Origin: Rostratula benghalensis
Lineage: Eukaryota; Chordata; Aves; Charadriiformes; Rostratulidae
Assembly (NCBI GenBank): GCA_013399305.1
Contig: VXAI01000095.1
Span: 2,797,422-2,861,421 of the forward strand
Length of the DNA stretch: 64,000 nt
Reading direction: 5' to 3'
Below are positions 48,261-61,800 of this stretch, piece by piece (the first letter of the stretch is position 1; each line of letters begins with the position of its first letter). A model generated the notes under the pieces. It saw only the letters and a program-made list of their open reading frames with translations. It ran no database searches and was not told the origin of the DNA. The position numbers and the translations under genes are program-made.

Positions 48261-49444
48261 TAAATCAAAAGCAGCTTTCTTGGTAACACCAACATCTCAA
48301 AGGCCAAGTGTAAAAGGACCAGGGCTCTAATGATATCAATTAGGCTCAATCCTCTATGTCATTTTAGATATATTGTACCCGCTGAGTATACTTAAGTCCA
48401 TATGTATAAGGTCATTTACTGGGTCCAGAACATAACAAATTATCAGCAAAGGGTTTTTTTTTTTTCTTTTCTTTTTCTCCCTAATACTTTCCACTTTCTG
48501 AAATAAATTACAGCTCATAATGGTTTCATGTTGAGAAGCTAATTTTACTTAATTTTTTTCCTGCTATACCAGGGAAATGATTATTATATCATTGTGTATG
48601 TTCATTGCACAATAAGAAAAAAAAAAAAAAAAACTTGTTAGATTTTCTTGGATAACTTGCCTCAGCTAAGACAGGTGACTTCCTTTTGAGATGTCATGGT
48701 ATAATTGGTATCAAAGATGCCAAAGAGATAGTCTTTACAAGACATTATCTGCCTTGGCTAATCTTTTTCAGTGTCCCTCATTACACTGTGGGTTTCTTCA
48801 CAGCAGCATAATTGCATATTCATTCTGAAGGGAAATAGTAAACTGCTAAGAAAAGCAGAACAGGAGTCTTTGGTACTGTCTGTTTGAATCTTTTGGCAGG
48901 CCTTCAGAAATATGTCATCCAGTTCTATCAGCAGCATCTCAGGATGTGGTGACCACCTAAAGGCACACTTGAAGGCTGACAATAAACTCGTGCTACTCCC
49001 TCCACTTCCTATAACAACAGGCTTCATGCTGGATTTGCCGTCATTTTTCAGTCCCTTGGAGAGGAACTATGCCAATTTGGGCAAACACAGCAGAATCTTG
49101 TTACATAAATTGAGTCAGTTCAGACTGTAGCTCAACTGTGCTTTTCATGATTAGGCAGAAATGTTATCTTTACTGAAGATATACAATTATTGCTTATCAC
49201 GTTGAATGACAATGCCATTTCCACTGGAACAGGTAGAGAGCTTGTTTGATCATATACAAGATTAGGTATCTGAAGCTTTACCAGACACATACATTTCTTA
49301 CAGAGCAGTGTTTGCTACTGTCACTGGATAATACACAGTGCTATTTTCATAAGGGTTACATGTGTCTCCTGTTCTTACCGGGCATCCCGTGGGCACCCCC
49401 TATGCCAATTACCGCCAATGAGATCAATGAAATATTGACCAGTT
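48261..49444. other. non-coding DNA with regulatory-looking segment
   Basis: No gene seen. An A17 run lies at 48617-48633. The following 48640-48860 is repeat-free and reads like a conserved non-coding element (CAGGTG, ATTATCTG and TAATTGCATATTCAT motifs). Confidence 0.4.
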
Positions 49445-49590
49445 GGGATAGGAAAATCAATAGTGTGGTGGTCAGGGCACTCACCTCAGCTGTGGGAAAC
49501 CCAAGCTCAAGACCCTGCTCTAATGAATGCTCAATTATTTATGCAAAGTAGAAAGGTCCAACAGAACAGATTGAGGAAGCCTAACCCACA
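49445..49590 (+). repeat. tRNA-derived SINE relic
   Basis: AGTGTGGTGGTCAGGGCACT followed by CACCTCAGCTGTGGGAAACC reads as a tRNA-like A-box region. CAAGCTCAAGACCCTGCTC follows as a decayed B box (GGTTCAANTCC). Then comes a body with AATTATTTATGCAAAGTAGA and a tail-side GATTGAGGAAGCC. The head resembles the polymerase-III SINEs of turtles and other reptiles more than mammalian MIR. It is an ancient, inactive copy. The exact family is uncertain, but the tRNA origin is fairly clear. Confidence 0.65.
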
Positions 49591-50718
49591 ATAACTACCC
49601 ACTTGGGGTCAGAACAGCCATTAGGGATGGAGAAGGCTGTTAAACTTGAGACTTTGGGTGAACCAGGAAGTCTCCTCTGGAATAGAAAGCCCTTTATTTT
49701 TTTCCTTTTTGTTTTTTGAAAAGTGGAAAGTTTGAAACACAAGTTTGAGTTGCAGTGAAAGGGTATTTCAACTAGCTCTGTACACAAGCCTGTCCTACTG
49801 ATCACCACTGCACAGGATGTCGTTACGCTCTTTGGGGAGAAGTATGAGACAACCCATGCTGGGCATGCAGCTTGCAAAGGGTGTAAATTCCTCCTCATTT
49901 GACCATGGCTCCAACAGAGCTCCTGCATCCTGCTGAAACAGCAAGGAAAGGCTGGGGCAAGGCCCTAGGTACATTGATGTGCAGCCAGTAACAACCAGAC
50001 TGTTGGCCGAGGGACCCTTGATTACAAGCCTTACCATAAAACTCAACTGCTATGAAATTTTTTATCACCATTTCTTGTCATTAAATCTTGCTTTCAACTC
50101 CCAGTTTGGCTTTTTCCATCAGTTTGATAAATGTTACGTAACCCAGATTTTCCTGTTATTCGCACTCTCTTGCCTTTGGTCCTCTTCCTTGTCGAGGGCC
50201 TGCCCATCTGTTTCTTATTTATTAAAGGGGGAAAGAAATACTCTGTTTACCCTCCTCTATATTTATTATAGTTTATATGTTAAAAGTAAAAGCAACATAC
50301 AGGAAAAAGAAAGAAAACACCATCCAGCTCCGTTCTTTAAAATCTGAAGTTTTAAAGATTCCTGCCTTTTTTTCATACAGAGGATTTCCTTTTAAATCCC
50401 TGTTCATTAGTGGTGGCCCCGTTTATGCCTGGTATTCACTTAACCTGTAAACTGCTTGGGTTGGGGATGGGTTTGTCCCCTGCAACTGCTCCTGGGACAG
50501 CATGGGGAGTACCAGTCGCAGGGCCTGTTAAGTGCTTCCGCAGCACTGACGTAGAAAAGAGAATGGCTATGTTATGTTAGTTCCCAAAAACCCTGGCTAG
50601 AGCAGAGCCCTCCTTACACTATGATCAACCCTAAAATTACAGGATAGTAGCCTGTTTTCAAGGACTTACGGTATAATTTCTATCAGGTGGCAGTAAAAGT
50701 GTATAAAAGCATTTAGAA
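49591..50718. other. unique non-coding DNA
   Basis: No gene supported. Frames of 115-122 codons occur on both strands (49581-49928 minus, 49979-50347 plus) and show no domain. Confidence 0.5.
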
Positions 50719-50813
50719 GAGACGAGGGAAAGGGGGAGTGGAGGAGCAAGACTACATAACTTGCTCAGATTTCAACCCGGCTAATAGGTGCAGAGATGAT
50801 GGTTGCTCTTCTA
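50719..50813 (-). repeat. MIR relic
   Basis: The plus strand shows AGAGACGAGGGAAAG, ACTACATAACTTGCTCAG, CGGCTAATAGGTGCAGAG and TTGCTCTTCTAA in order. This is the reverse MIR sequence of GATGAGGAAACTGAGGC, GTAACTTGCCCAAGGTCA, CAGCTAGTAAGTGGCAGAG and CAGGTCTTCTGA. The middle is deleted by a few bases. Confidence 0.65.
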
Positions 50814-52242
50814 AGAGATATAGACAGACAAATTAGACAGGGGTTCACAAGTCACCACTGATCATTTACCTGGCCATTATCACTTGTCAATGCCTGTAGC
50901 CAGCATGCTGGAACTGTAGCACAGGAAGCAGGACAAGGTAGTGGCTTCCACGACCAAAATAACCCTGCACATCCATGGAGACAGATGAAGCCATGATAAT
51001 TACAGGCTTTCAAGATGATGCCAGTTCTTCCCTGTTTTCTGATGAGCTGTATGTCCAGGAAGAGTTAGAGACTGTGAATCTGATTCTACCTGCCTGCTAA
51101 ATCGACCTCTCATCTGTAATCCCCTAGCACAGAGGGATACTAGCATGTCATGCCTAGATCAGGCCAGATTTATAGCTTGGCATAGTTTCATTCCTCCTGT
51201 TGTAGGGAATTAAATAAGGTCCATCAATGGGATCACCTTAAACCACCTTAAACTTCCTAAACACGGTGACTATTCAGCTCATGTAAAACCACCCACCTCA
51301 ATTAATCTGGAGAGCATTAGGATGCCCAGGTGGCTCCTTAGTTAAGTCCTTCAGGGAAGTGTTTAAGGTTTGATGAAGAAAGGGGTGAAGTTTAGGCAAG
51401 GTGAGAGGTTTTTTATTCCTTGTAAGAAGAGGTATCAGTGGAGAGCAGGAACTGGACCTTAGTTGTCAACTGTAAAATATAAATCTTTACCAACTTGAGC
51501 TAACTGTGAAAAACAACAGAAATGGAGGCACAGTTAGCTATGTTTTTTCCAAGATACTGCTTCAATACATTGGTCTTCCCTCTTCCTGCCAAAAGTATGC
51601 TCCCTTCACTTAGGTACACAGAAGAAAATGAAACATTAGGTGTCTATCATCCAAAGATCAGCTTCAGTTCCTTTTTTACTACACCATATCTCCAGCCAGT
51701 AAGAATATTTGCTCCTGTACTGCTATTTCCACTGATCAAATAAGGGTACTAAAAGGTAACACAAAAGCCAAGCAGTGAAGGGTCTCTACATGGTTTTTAA
51801 CATTTTTTAAATTATTTTTTAAAAAGCTTTAAACTGAAAAAACAATCTGATAAATTAATTCTCAGGTGTGAGCATAAAATAAGACGTCCTTTAGGACTTG
51901 GGAATTAGCCCAAGAGCATCAGGGATACAGTGGCAAAGGGCATGCTTTAAGAATACAAAAAAAGATTTTGTAACATATTAAGCTGGGGATGAAGCTGTGC
52001 CTGATGTTACAGGCCATTATTATGCACAGTTATGAAACACTGGTATGCATTAATAATAAAGATCAGTGTCGCCTTCTAGGGAAAAATTGAGCATTCTTTT
52101 AATTAACTTAAATTTTTCATCAAATTGATTGAAAAGCTCTCATCCTTTTTTACTTTCATGTAGCCCTACATTTTATGCCGTAGGCTGAGAGCAGTTTTAT
52201 CTCAAATACTTGGTGTTTTTGAAAAAGTCCATGTGTTACAAG
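50814..52242. other. unique non-coding DNA
   Basis: No gene or clear repeat seen. Confidence 0.5.
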
Positions 52243-52281
52243 GGTTGTTTTTTTTTTTTAAAGAAAAAAAGAAAGAAAAAT
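52243..52281. repeat. T run followed by A-rich run
   Basis: About 14 T then AAAG/AAAGAAAG units, a low-complexity stretch able to fold back on itself. Confidence 0.75.
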
Positions 52282-53742
52282 CACAGCAACAACCTAGAAG
52301 CAAGCTGGGGCATGAAATGAGAAAAAATAGGTAGCAGCTTTCAAGTAAATCACTTTTAAAAATTTTATGTTTATCTTAGAGGGGAAGAAAGAAAATGTCT
52401 TTTCCCTCACGCTGTGCCAGGGCTTTGGAGCTGCGCTCAGGCACAGGGGTTGACCAACGTCACAGAGGTGAGACCCGAGCACACAGCATCCAGTTGGAAC
52501 TGGGGAGAGCTGTTGACCTCTCTGTGACTAATGGCTTCTGCTCACTTGGGTTTCCTCTTTCAGTAGAAATGCTGAAGGCGTCTAGCTCTGCTCATGTAGG
52601 ATGAGAACATGAAGCCTTCCCCAGAGTATCTGGATGGGGTATTTGTTTGGAGCATTTGTACATCATGCCTCTGAAGTCACAGTGGTTTCTCTGGTGCAAT
52701 CTCACTCTGCTGCAGCATTGTGATGGCAGAGCATAATGGAAAAAACTCTGGCTTTGTCTAACGGGAGCCTCCTCACAGAAATTTTTAGGGGTTTTTTGGG
52801 GGGTTTTTTTTTGCACAGAAATCCCATCCCCAGGGCATACATCATGTAAGAAAAATGTACTTCACAAACACCTGCTCCCCTCATAGATGCTTCTGCACAG
52901 CAAGATCTGGAGGTGACACTTAGCTGCTATGCCCAATTGATTTTGGGCAAGCAAATCCCCCAAACTGGGGGCATCCTCCGCTACTTATTCAGGAAGGCTC
53001 AAGCCTCCATTGCCCCATCCCAGCTGTTCTGAGGAACCTTCAGGAGATTTCTACAGTGACAGGAACAGACACCCACAGACACTCTGGGATGGAAGGGCAA
53101 CTCAGGTCCAGAGGGTTTGGCTCAGAAACCACATAGGTTTAGGGTAACACCGTGGCAAAGTCCAGCTGTGAAGCAGTGAGATCACGTGCCTGTAGATATG
53201 GGTTTGGTGGAGTGGGAGCCCTGGACATATACTTTTTTACCTTTTTTGTCATTTTTTTGCTCTTTAGGATGCAAATTGATAGAACATTTTCATTAAGATT
53301 AGCATGAGCCCTTCTGATACCCAAAGAACTGAGGGGAAAGAAGAAGGGAGGGAAGGAGAATGGAGAGAAGAATGGATAGAATAAAATATTTTCATAATTC
53401 ACCACAGAAATATATTAAGCTTCACAGCTTGTATTTCTTGTGCGTCTGCGCAATCACAGTCCTTTCCTCCCCGCTCCCTATTAACATTCTACAGTAACCA
53501 AAAAGAAACATTTGATATTTTAAAACATGGCCTACAGTCATAAAACCTTACCACGCGAGATCTGACAGGAGCAGCGCAGCATAGGAGCTATCAGCCTGGG
53601 TACTTGTATGGGAAATTACTTTTTTACTGGAAACCTCCATGGAACAGCTGTGTGCGTCAGGCTGATTCTGCAGCTGACATTTCTATCTGAGCTGGAATGA
53701 ACCAATATCCCACACTGGTGGGAAAGGCCACAGGAGATGCTG
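52282..53742. other. unique non-coding DNA
   Basis: No gene supported. GC is slightly raised at 52400-52540. G and T runs alternate near 52788-52812. Confidence 0.5.
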
Positions 53743-53826
53743 GATCCAATTCTCCTCTCACTTTTATGGGTGTAAAACAGGTGCTTAACAAGATTTCATA
53801 GCTATAACACCGGACTGAGGATCAAG
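53743..53826. repeat. ancient palindromic amniote repeat
   Basis: GATCCAATTCTCCTCTCACT at the left, then TTATGGGTGTAAAACAGG and GCTATAACACCGGACTGAGG, ending ATCAAGC. This follows the old repeat GATTCTGATCTCACTTACAC, GGTGTAAATCAGG, TTACACCGGTGTAA..GAGGATC. The two halves are inverted relative to one another. Same family as 36852-36960. Confidence 0.6.
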
Positions 53827-54970
53827 CAGATTCTTGAAAAAAAAAATCAAGATCCTGCAAATGATTCTGACCACAGTATTTCATTAAACTTTTCATGTGA
53901 GAGGAATTCCAACCTCATTTGTAATCAACAGCAACGGTCTCATTGACTCTGTCAGGGCCAGGAATTGCACCTAATAAATATATTATTCTCACAAAATTCT
54001 AATTGAAGCAATTACATCCTACCATCCTAAATCCCACCTGGATTTTCAGATGGATATTGTATTCTTCAATTTCTGGCCCTGTACCCTTGTCTAGGTTTTC
54101 TGTGCACCATTAAACAACTGCTGCATTTCCTATCTGAAGCAGGTGCCATTACATACCAGTTTTTTACGTGTGAAAAGTACTTTAGGATATTCTAGGGTGA
54201 GAGGTACAATATGACTCTGAGATACTGAGACTTTCTCACAGTTAAATTCACTTTATGGCTGTGCACATTTCTGAAGAATAACTTAGTATTCCGCGTATAC
54301 TCTTTAGTGTATGAAATAATTTTTATTAAAACAGTCTTAAAAAAAGACTTTCATTATACAACTGCTTTAAGCAAGTTTTTGAAGCTGCTTTTAAAAGAAA
54401 TTTTGTTGCCATGTTTGCAGTTGCTAATAAATAGTTCCTAATCTATATTTTTATCCAGGCCCATCCCCTCCTTACCTTGCCATTCTTTTAATGTGTTCAG
54501 CACCTTATACAGCGGTACCCAAGATTAAAGTTCCCCCCATTGACATAGAATGGAGGCAAATTATACCGTTTGCAAGAGAAGAGATAATAAAGGGTGAGTC
54601 TATAGAAATACTTTGATGAATTATATAGTGGCAATTTTCTGACATTACTAATGTAGGGCAGAAGACAGTGTTTCTGATATATAGATGTAAATTCATCATC
54701 CAGACTGCATTAAAGAAAAACTACATAAGATTCCTTGATTTTTGGATTGCTTACAAGAGCAATCAGGAAAATGTTATAGTCTTCTCCAAGGAAGCTCCCT
54801 TAGTGCAAAAGGTGAAGAATTACATAGATGAAATAGCCACCCTTTTGAGCTAACCATCATAAAAACAGAGCCAAAAGACTTAGAGAAGCCTGCACCTACA
54901 TATAAAGGGAAGGGTTTTGCACCATAAGGTGACTGACAAACCACAGCTGGAAAAATCAGTTCCTTATTTT
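53827..54970. other. unique non-coding DNA
   Basis: AT-rich, no gene seen. Confidence 0.5.
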
Positions 54971-55039
54971 CATATATGTATATACACATGTACATAAAGA
55001 GATACATATCTAGATATTTTATATATGTATATACATATG
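54971..55039. repeat. TA/TG-rich simple repeat
   Basis: The motif ATATATGTATATACA(C/T)ATG occurs at 54972 and again at 55021, with ATACAT/TATCTA spacers. It is a decayed microsatellite. Confidence 0.75.
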
Positions 55040-56014
55040 GATTGGTTTACTTGTTTGCAAAATAAGAGAGTATCCAATTCTTTGTTTTTAAAATAACATC
55101 CGAAAGACCAGCTTGTGGAGAAGGGCAGGTGGACATGATCCAGATTGCACGCAGCAAGTCCTGTGAAAGGGATCACAGCAGCAGGTCAGACAAATTTTGT
55201 TTACCAGTTCCCTTCAAATGAAGTATCCAAGTTCAGAAAATAGATTTTAAAAGGATACATTACTCATGTGATAAAATGAACCATTTTCAACCTAAAATTT
55301 AGGAAGACAAAGTACATTGCAGCTTCTCCACTTTTGGCTAGAAACCTGGTGGCTTTTTCATTTTGTTATTTAAAATCACAGAAAACTTTGAAGAGCGGTA
55401 CTACGGGGGAAAGTTCTTAGATGTGGAGCATTCAAATTCTTCTTATTTATTCCCTCCTATCAGACTAAGGCAAGGATGGAAAGTGTAGAGAAAGAGGAAA
55501 GAATTAGGAATGAAAGGGGATGTTATAAAAGTTAATAAATGAGTTTTATTAATAGCAGGAAATGAGCACTGACAAAAGTGTTGAGGGTTCAGAGCAGCTT
55601 GAAACTCCCATCAGACGTGAGTGTTTCACCAAAGCTGCTGGCAAAGCCTGGCTTCAGTGGCTTCAGGGTGACAAGCAGAGCGGGATACTGTTGGTTTATT
55701 TTTCCCTCTGACTTTGCCTCTATGGCTCTCATGAACATATCCATGATTTGGTCTCACCAGCATAGCTTTTTTTCAAATTTTAAGACAAGGACAGGAAAGA
55801 ATTGCTTATAGACCAGAGATTTCAACTCAGTCTGAGCTTCAGGGCCCCTTGGTGTCCCTACTCTTGGCATACCATGGCCTGGGTGTAATGTAAACACAAA
55901 GCTTAGGGTCACATCCTGATCTACACATCCAACCGGGTGCACAAGCACTTTGTACAGTGCAGAGAATAGTCCCAAAGTACACAGGATTTTATACTTATTT
56001 ATTTCATTTCTTCT
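55040..56014. other. unique non-coding DNA
   Basis: No gene supported. The 153-codon minus-strand frame (55754-56215) runs through the C15 homopolymer and encodes Gly there, so it is taken as chance. Confidence 0.5.
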
Positions 56015-56029
56015 CCCCCCCCCCCCCCC
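56015..56029. repeat. C15 homopolymer
   Basis: Fifteen C in a row after a pyrimidine lead-in. Prone to length error in sequencing and to i-motif or quadruplex folding. Confidence 0.9.
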
Positions 56030-58469
56030 ATCGGTTTTGGCCGTTACAGAAAATAATGGGTTCGTGGGTGGATTCAAGATGTCAGACAGAGAGAACAAGC
56101 ACTGCTGTTCACTTTGTAGTAAGGCAGGGAACAGTATTAAAGAAGCAGAAATCAAGGAGTAGGGCTGCAGCAGCAGCAGTAGCTCATCCAAAGCAATAAC
56201 AACGCACGAAGGCAAGCCATGGCAACTGAAGGAAGGCTGGAATCTAGCATACCCATGGTCTTGTTCTTATTATTACAACACAGCGTGACTAAAAATATCA
56301 AACCAAACAAAAGAAATTCCTGCAGGCAAGGGGTAAGAGAGGAGGCCGACCACTGCTGGAAATGGAACTTATTGTTCACCTAAGTAGTGCAGCGGGGAAC
56401 AGAAATCACAGAAGCAAAGGCCAAGATCAACAGCAGGAGCAGCACTGAAAGTAACAACAATGTTCCTGAACAAGGAGGCACAGACTCCAGAAGAGGCGAG
56501 TTAGAAAGGGACTTCCAACCCTCTCGATCCCGCCAACAAATCGCCCAGACTGCACGCAGGCTGGATGCATCGCTCTGCTTTCGGGTGGTGGGATGCTTGG
56601 GAATGGCTCAGGGGTTATGAGTGCTTCAGGTGTCGGCGCTTAGATGACCCAAAGAGCAGATTGCTCTCAAAGGAGGAATCAAAGCCTCTAAATGATCTTG
56701 CTTATCAAGGTATTCAGGCACTGGGGAGGGCCAGTGCTGCCAGGCTCCCAGCTGAATCAGCCTTCAGGGCAGGCTGAAAAGCGGCTGGATGCTCCTACAT
56801 CCAGAGGACCCATGGGGCCAGGCTGACATCAGTGAAGTTGGGGAGCCTGGGGGTGCTTTTGCTTCAGAACTAGGGTGACCAAGGTTTTCAATCCCCTACC
56901 TTTGAGAGCCTGGCACACGGGCTAGTGCAGCACCTGGATTTTGAATTCTTGGTGGGTGGCTGCTTCCAGCCGAGACCCGCTTAGCTTCTGTGGTCAAACC
57001 ATCTCTATAAAACACTACCTTTTAGCCCAAATGGGCATTTTCTGACATATCTTTCCAGGGGGTGCTATCTCCTTAGCCTTAGCTCAGAGCAGATGTGTGC
57101 ACCGATACAAGGGCTGGACTTTGGACGTGTATAGAAATACACAGGAACTATCTGCACACCTAACTTGCAATAAAGCTATTATTAATGACCATATTGTTGC
57201 TTTACACATCTGTGAAACTTCATAGAAAAATCCTCAAACCAATGAACCAAATGAACCAAACAAACTTCCCTGCTGTACCACAAGGCAAGAATTTTTACTA
57301 CCTCTTTTTCTCTACTAAATCCTCTGGCCCTGATGAGTTTTCTTTGGCCAGTCTATTCACTAGTGTCACACTTCCATATCTTACAGGAGAGCCATTCCTT
57401 CCCATTTCATTCTCCCCTCCATAACTCTGCACAGAGTTGTGAAGAAAATCTGGCTTGCAGCTGGCTCACGTGATGTGAATCGAGTGGCCAGTCTAAGACC
57501 TAGAAGAGGAAACTGTGACCTGCTGCGCTCAGAGTGAGAGTTTTATAAGGTAGAGAGCTTTGGAGGATTGCAGAGACTGAAGGAGAGGCAGCTGTTTGAG
57601 GCAGCTGAGAATTGGGAATAGGTGTAAGGGGACATGACGGCCTGTTGAGTCAGTCTCAGCTGGTATAAACCAGCACAGCTCTCTTCACTAAAACCACACT
57701 GCAGAGCTCATTGCAAGGAATAAAACAACGGCTGGATAATACAGTACTCAAAAATGCATCTTCCTTTCATTGGAAAAGGGATAAACTGTGCTGCAAGATG
57801 GTGACAGGCCCAGAATTTGATCTGTCTAGGGTAGAACTGCCGTCTGTTTTCTACATCTGCATAATTTTCTCTTTTAGATTCTTATTTAGTAATGAATAAA
57901 TATTTGTTTCCCATGCCACAGCTCCTTTTCCATTCCTTCAATTTCTCGTACATCAGGCTGTTTATAAAGGATGCTCCTGGGATAGAGAAATGGGCCCTGA
58001 GATATCAGAGATGATCCTGTCTTTAAGCTTCTACTGCTGCTCCACCTGCTTCATTCCTTCTTTTTTAGCATTGCACGATGCACTGAATACATAATTTTCT
58101 CTCCCTCAGTCTGTCAAACACACAGACATACACACTTTTTTTCCTATGCCTGTATATCCCAATCTATAGAAATTCCCCCAACTTGTGCATACATCAACCA
58201 CATAGTAAAACAAAGGCTTTTATGTATTCAAACAGATGATAGATGGATTGGAAAGACGTAGTTAATGTGACTCGTACTTTCAATGGGGCTTTAACTGACT
58301 GAAAACACATAGTTCATATTAAGTCTTTGTTCAAATTCCTATCAGTAATAAGCATATTGAATCATGAGAATAAACATAAAATGTCACAAGCTTTTTTCTT
58401 TATTTTTTTATTTTCCCCCCTCTCGTGGTGGTTGCAATTTCAATATATTTGTTATAATCAGGGAAAGCA
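56030..58469. other. unique non-coding DNA
   Basis: 56390-57000 is richer in G+C with overlapping plus-strand frames of 70-77 codons that lack domains. A short AATGAACCA near-repeat lies at 57241-57259. The rest is AT-rich. No gene or clear repeat. Confidence 0.45.
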
Positions 58470-58850
58470 GTGTGTCACACTGGAATAGCTGAGCCTCTGA
58501 TTCATTTCTGAGGACTGGTGATAGTGCAAGCTACAGTCTGGAAGAACGTTCCTTGCCACCAGGCTGGTATTAATTTCCTGTTCAAAAGGGGCTATATTGT
58601 CAATGTGACACTTTAATCAGCTACCAAAGTGACTCTGGGAACGCAGACTTCACAATCAATGTCAATGTATTTCATGTAGTTTCAATACCGCTTAGTCACT
58701 TTGCTTCAGAAGTGCGCAAGGAGGGTCAATACATTTCATTAGTTTGTTTCATCTAAAGGACAGTACAACATCAGAACTTTGATTATATTATAAGAATTGC
58801 CTTAATGTGACACCAGATTCCCTGATTGTGCAATATCAGACACTGGAGTG
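58470..58850. other. candidate conserved non-coding element
   Basis: Repeat-free, balanced composition, with ATTGTCAATG, TCAATGTCAATGTATTTCA and GATTGTGCAAT motifs that resemble SOX, PBX/MEIS-like and C/EBP-like cores. This is based on visual impression only; conservation was not tested. Confidence 0.25.
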
Positions 58851-61800
58851 TTAGAGGGCAGTCAAATTATCCTTCACCCACACATACCCAAGAAGCACCA
58901 CTGAAGCATGCTACAGATGGGAAAAAAGAGAAGAAGATGCTGATAATTTGCATAACACAGTAGGTTATAGCTCCTCTAACTATATGAAGAAACTTGAAAA
59001 ATTATCCTCAATTTTCAGAGATACAAGTTGCCATAAATCAACTCTTTGTTACAAAAGTACTTAGCAAATCAAAGCACCGCATCATTTTCACGCAGTTATT
59101 TATCATTCATAGAATCATACACTAAGCACAAATGTCCATCTCTATCTACAGGATTCCTTTAAAAACAAAACCTACAAAAAGAAGCACGTGAACTTTCTTG
59201 GGAACATCAAAGTGAACTTATTCCAAGGTAAACACATGGAAGTATGTGGGTTCTTAATACTTGTACAACTTTTACTAGAAGTCTGATTAATGGGACAGGA
59301 GACGGGGTTATCATTTAAATAACTCAAAGAGAAATGTAAGAAATGACAGAAAAACATGAGTAGAAGTTTGGCTGAGAGAAATTATAGGAAAATTACTGTT
59401 GAAAAAGAAAACTTCAATACTCGGTATTGTATGTACCACAGAGAAGGACGTGAAAGTGGGCTTTACTTTAAAAAGGAAGGAGCTAAGCCACACGGAAGGC
59501 ACATTATTGACCTAAGCTCTTGGTAGAAGTTCAGGCTCCTACAGTTTGTCTACTATGGTAGATGAGAATTAAGCTGTTTGTATGTTTAGGTGGTGGGTTT
59601 TTTTTTCCAGATTCCATATGACAGATGTCATTTCATAATATGCTCAGCGCTGACAATTTCAAATATTTGCAATTTCAAAGGGCCATACTACTTTATCCCA
59701 GCTAAAGATCCAGCCCCAAAACTTCAACCTCCTCAACATTTCTAATAGCAAGAATTGTTTCCAAATAAGTGAATAGCAACAAGGTACCTCACTGAGTGCA
59801 GTCATTGATATCTCAGGGTTTTTTTTTTCTACACTTGCTGAAGTTTCTACATTTCTGCCCACTACTTAGACTGCTGGAAGTCCTTCTGGACTTCACATCT
59901 ATAACAAGAAAATGATATTCAAAATAAGAAAAAGATGTCTAGGCTACGCTTCTAAATGCAGTCAGAGTTTTTCAATTCCCTCACTAAAATCAGGTAGAAG
60001 GATGTCTTTAGCCACAAGGATTCTCTTAGTAAGAGAGAAGCTTTTTTAAATGATTTTCTCACAGTATTAGGTGCCATCATGGGAAAAAGTAGGTATGTGG
60101 AAACGAATAAAAATCCCAACCAACCAACATAAAAGCTCAAGGAAGGACCTCTCATGTGCCATCTCTCCCTATCATAACCAAGGTAGAAATCAAAGAACAA
60201 GAAATGCTATCACTTCCAGAGACAATAAATATTGCTATACAAATCTGATCACAACTTCACAGAATCTGCTGCTTACACTAGTTGTTAAAAGAAAGAAAAT
60301 AAGATTAAATTACTTGGACACTTTTTCTCTACTGTTTGAAATAACTTCAGCTGAGAACAGGCAGGAGTGGAATTGCAAAACGTGGTGGTGATTACAAAGC
60401 AAGGGAAAGTATCAGAGAGGATTTTTCAAAATAACTCAGTGTTGATCTAAACTTACTTCAACTGAAGTCAACAAACTCCCTGTGGAAGAAGAGTCAGTGA
60501 CTTTGAAAATGATACTCACAAAGTTGCAGAGAAAAATACTTCTAGTGTCTTTGATCATGTAATTGAGAGGAGTTTAACAAGATCAAGATTTTCAAGGTTG
60601 CTTCTTGGACTTAAATACTGATTCTTTCATTTAATTACTGACTAAATAACCCCTACACTGCCTAATTTATTAACTGTAAAATTCACATTGCCAAGAGTTG
60701 TTGCACATAGACTTTCTATGTTTCATCTCAACAGTAGTACTAATCACAGCAACTCTGTGTGGACTTCTTCAAATAACCAGATGGGGAAGCCCAGTTGGAA
60801 ACTCTTGAATATTTAAATATTGCAAATTGAGAGTTGAAAATGTTACAGCTTATGACATAGTCAAGTTTTCATATTCACAAAAGAAATGCACTGATGAATT
60901 TTGGAAAATTCCTGCTCCTCAGTTTGCACCACTTTTGATCCCCGAGTTCCCACATTTGACATAATTTGGCAGAGTTAAAATGCCAGTTCTCAGGAGGAAC
61001 CAGGAATTGTTTGGAAACGTTGCTGGTGAGGAACAAAATGTAACCTCACTGTGAATGAGCCTAAGAAAGACATGTCTGTTACAGCTTGATCTCATCACCT
61101 CACTTCAAACCTAAATGTTCATTAAAAGCCATCCTCAAATACATCGTTTTTCACCCTACTGCTAAAATTCAGGTACTGTTTGAAGGGATACTCCTTGCCA
61201 CTCAAGACAAGTTTTCAGTTCAGTTCTGTTACAATACTTTCATGTGTCCACACTTGTACCCCATATCTGCTAATGTGAGTGGAGGTGACTTAGCATCTCA
61301 CTGTGTGGTCCCGCAATCAGCAATTCCATTCTACTGACAAGCTCTGGGCAGACTTTTAGATTATCTTCTCATAAAATAGCTTTACAGAGACAAGAGTCAG
61401 ACCTCGTTTTTTAAGAAGTGGTGTTGCACGGAAAGGGCAGTTTTGACATAGAGAAGTACAGACAGTTTTATTTTATGTTTTATTATAGTACTAAAAAGGA
61501 TTTCTGCAGTGTGCAATATCTGTGCAACACTTTCCATTACTTCAATAAACCCTAGGGCCACAGATGTTAATTTTAGCTGGATAAGAATTTGGCCCACGCG
61601 TAGAAATTTATATTTACAGTGTAGGAATTTTTATATGGGGTTTTTTTGGTAGGAAATTTAGGAGATTTGTGTAGGAAAATAATAATAAGGTCTTTCATTT
61701 ATGAATTATCTTTTCTCCCATTCAATTTTACTGTCGGGATATCCTTGAACTACTATCTTAGTCATGTGAGTGAGTAAAAAGACAGGAAGATACAGAGATC

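Noticed and set aside
55754..56215. 153-codon minus-strand frame with a Gly run
   Set aside because: The Gly run is the translation of the C15 homopolymer; nothing else supports coding.
59108..59160. Possible CR1 end (CATAGAATCATACAC)
   Set aside because: The sequence after the first 15 bases does not follow CR1.
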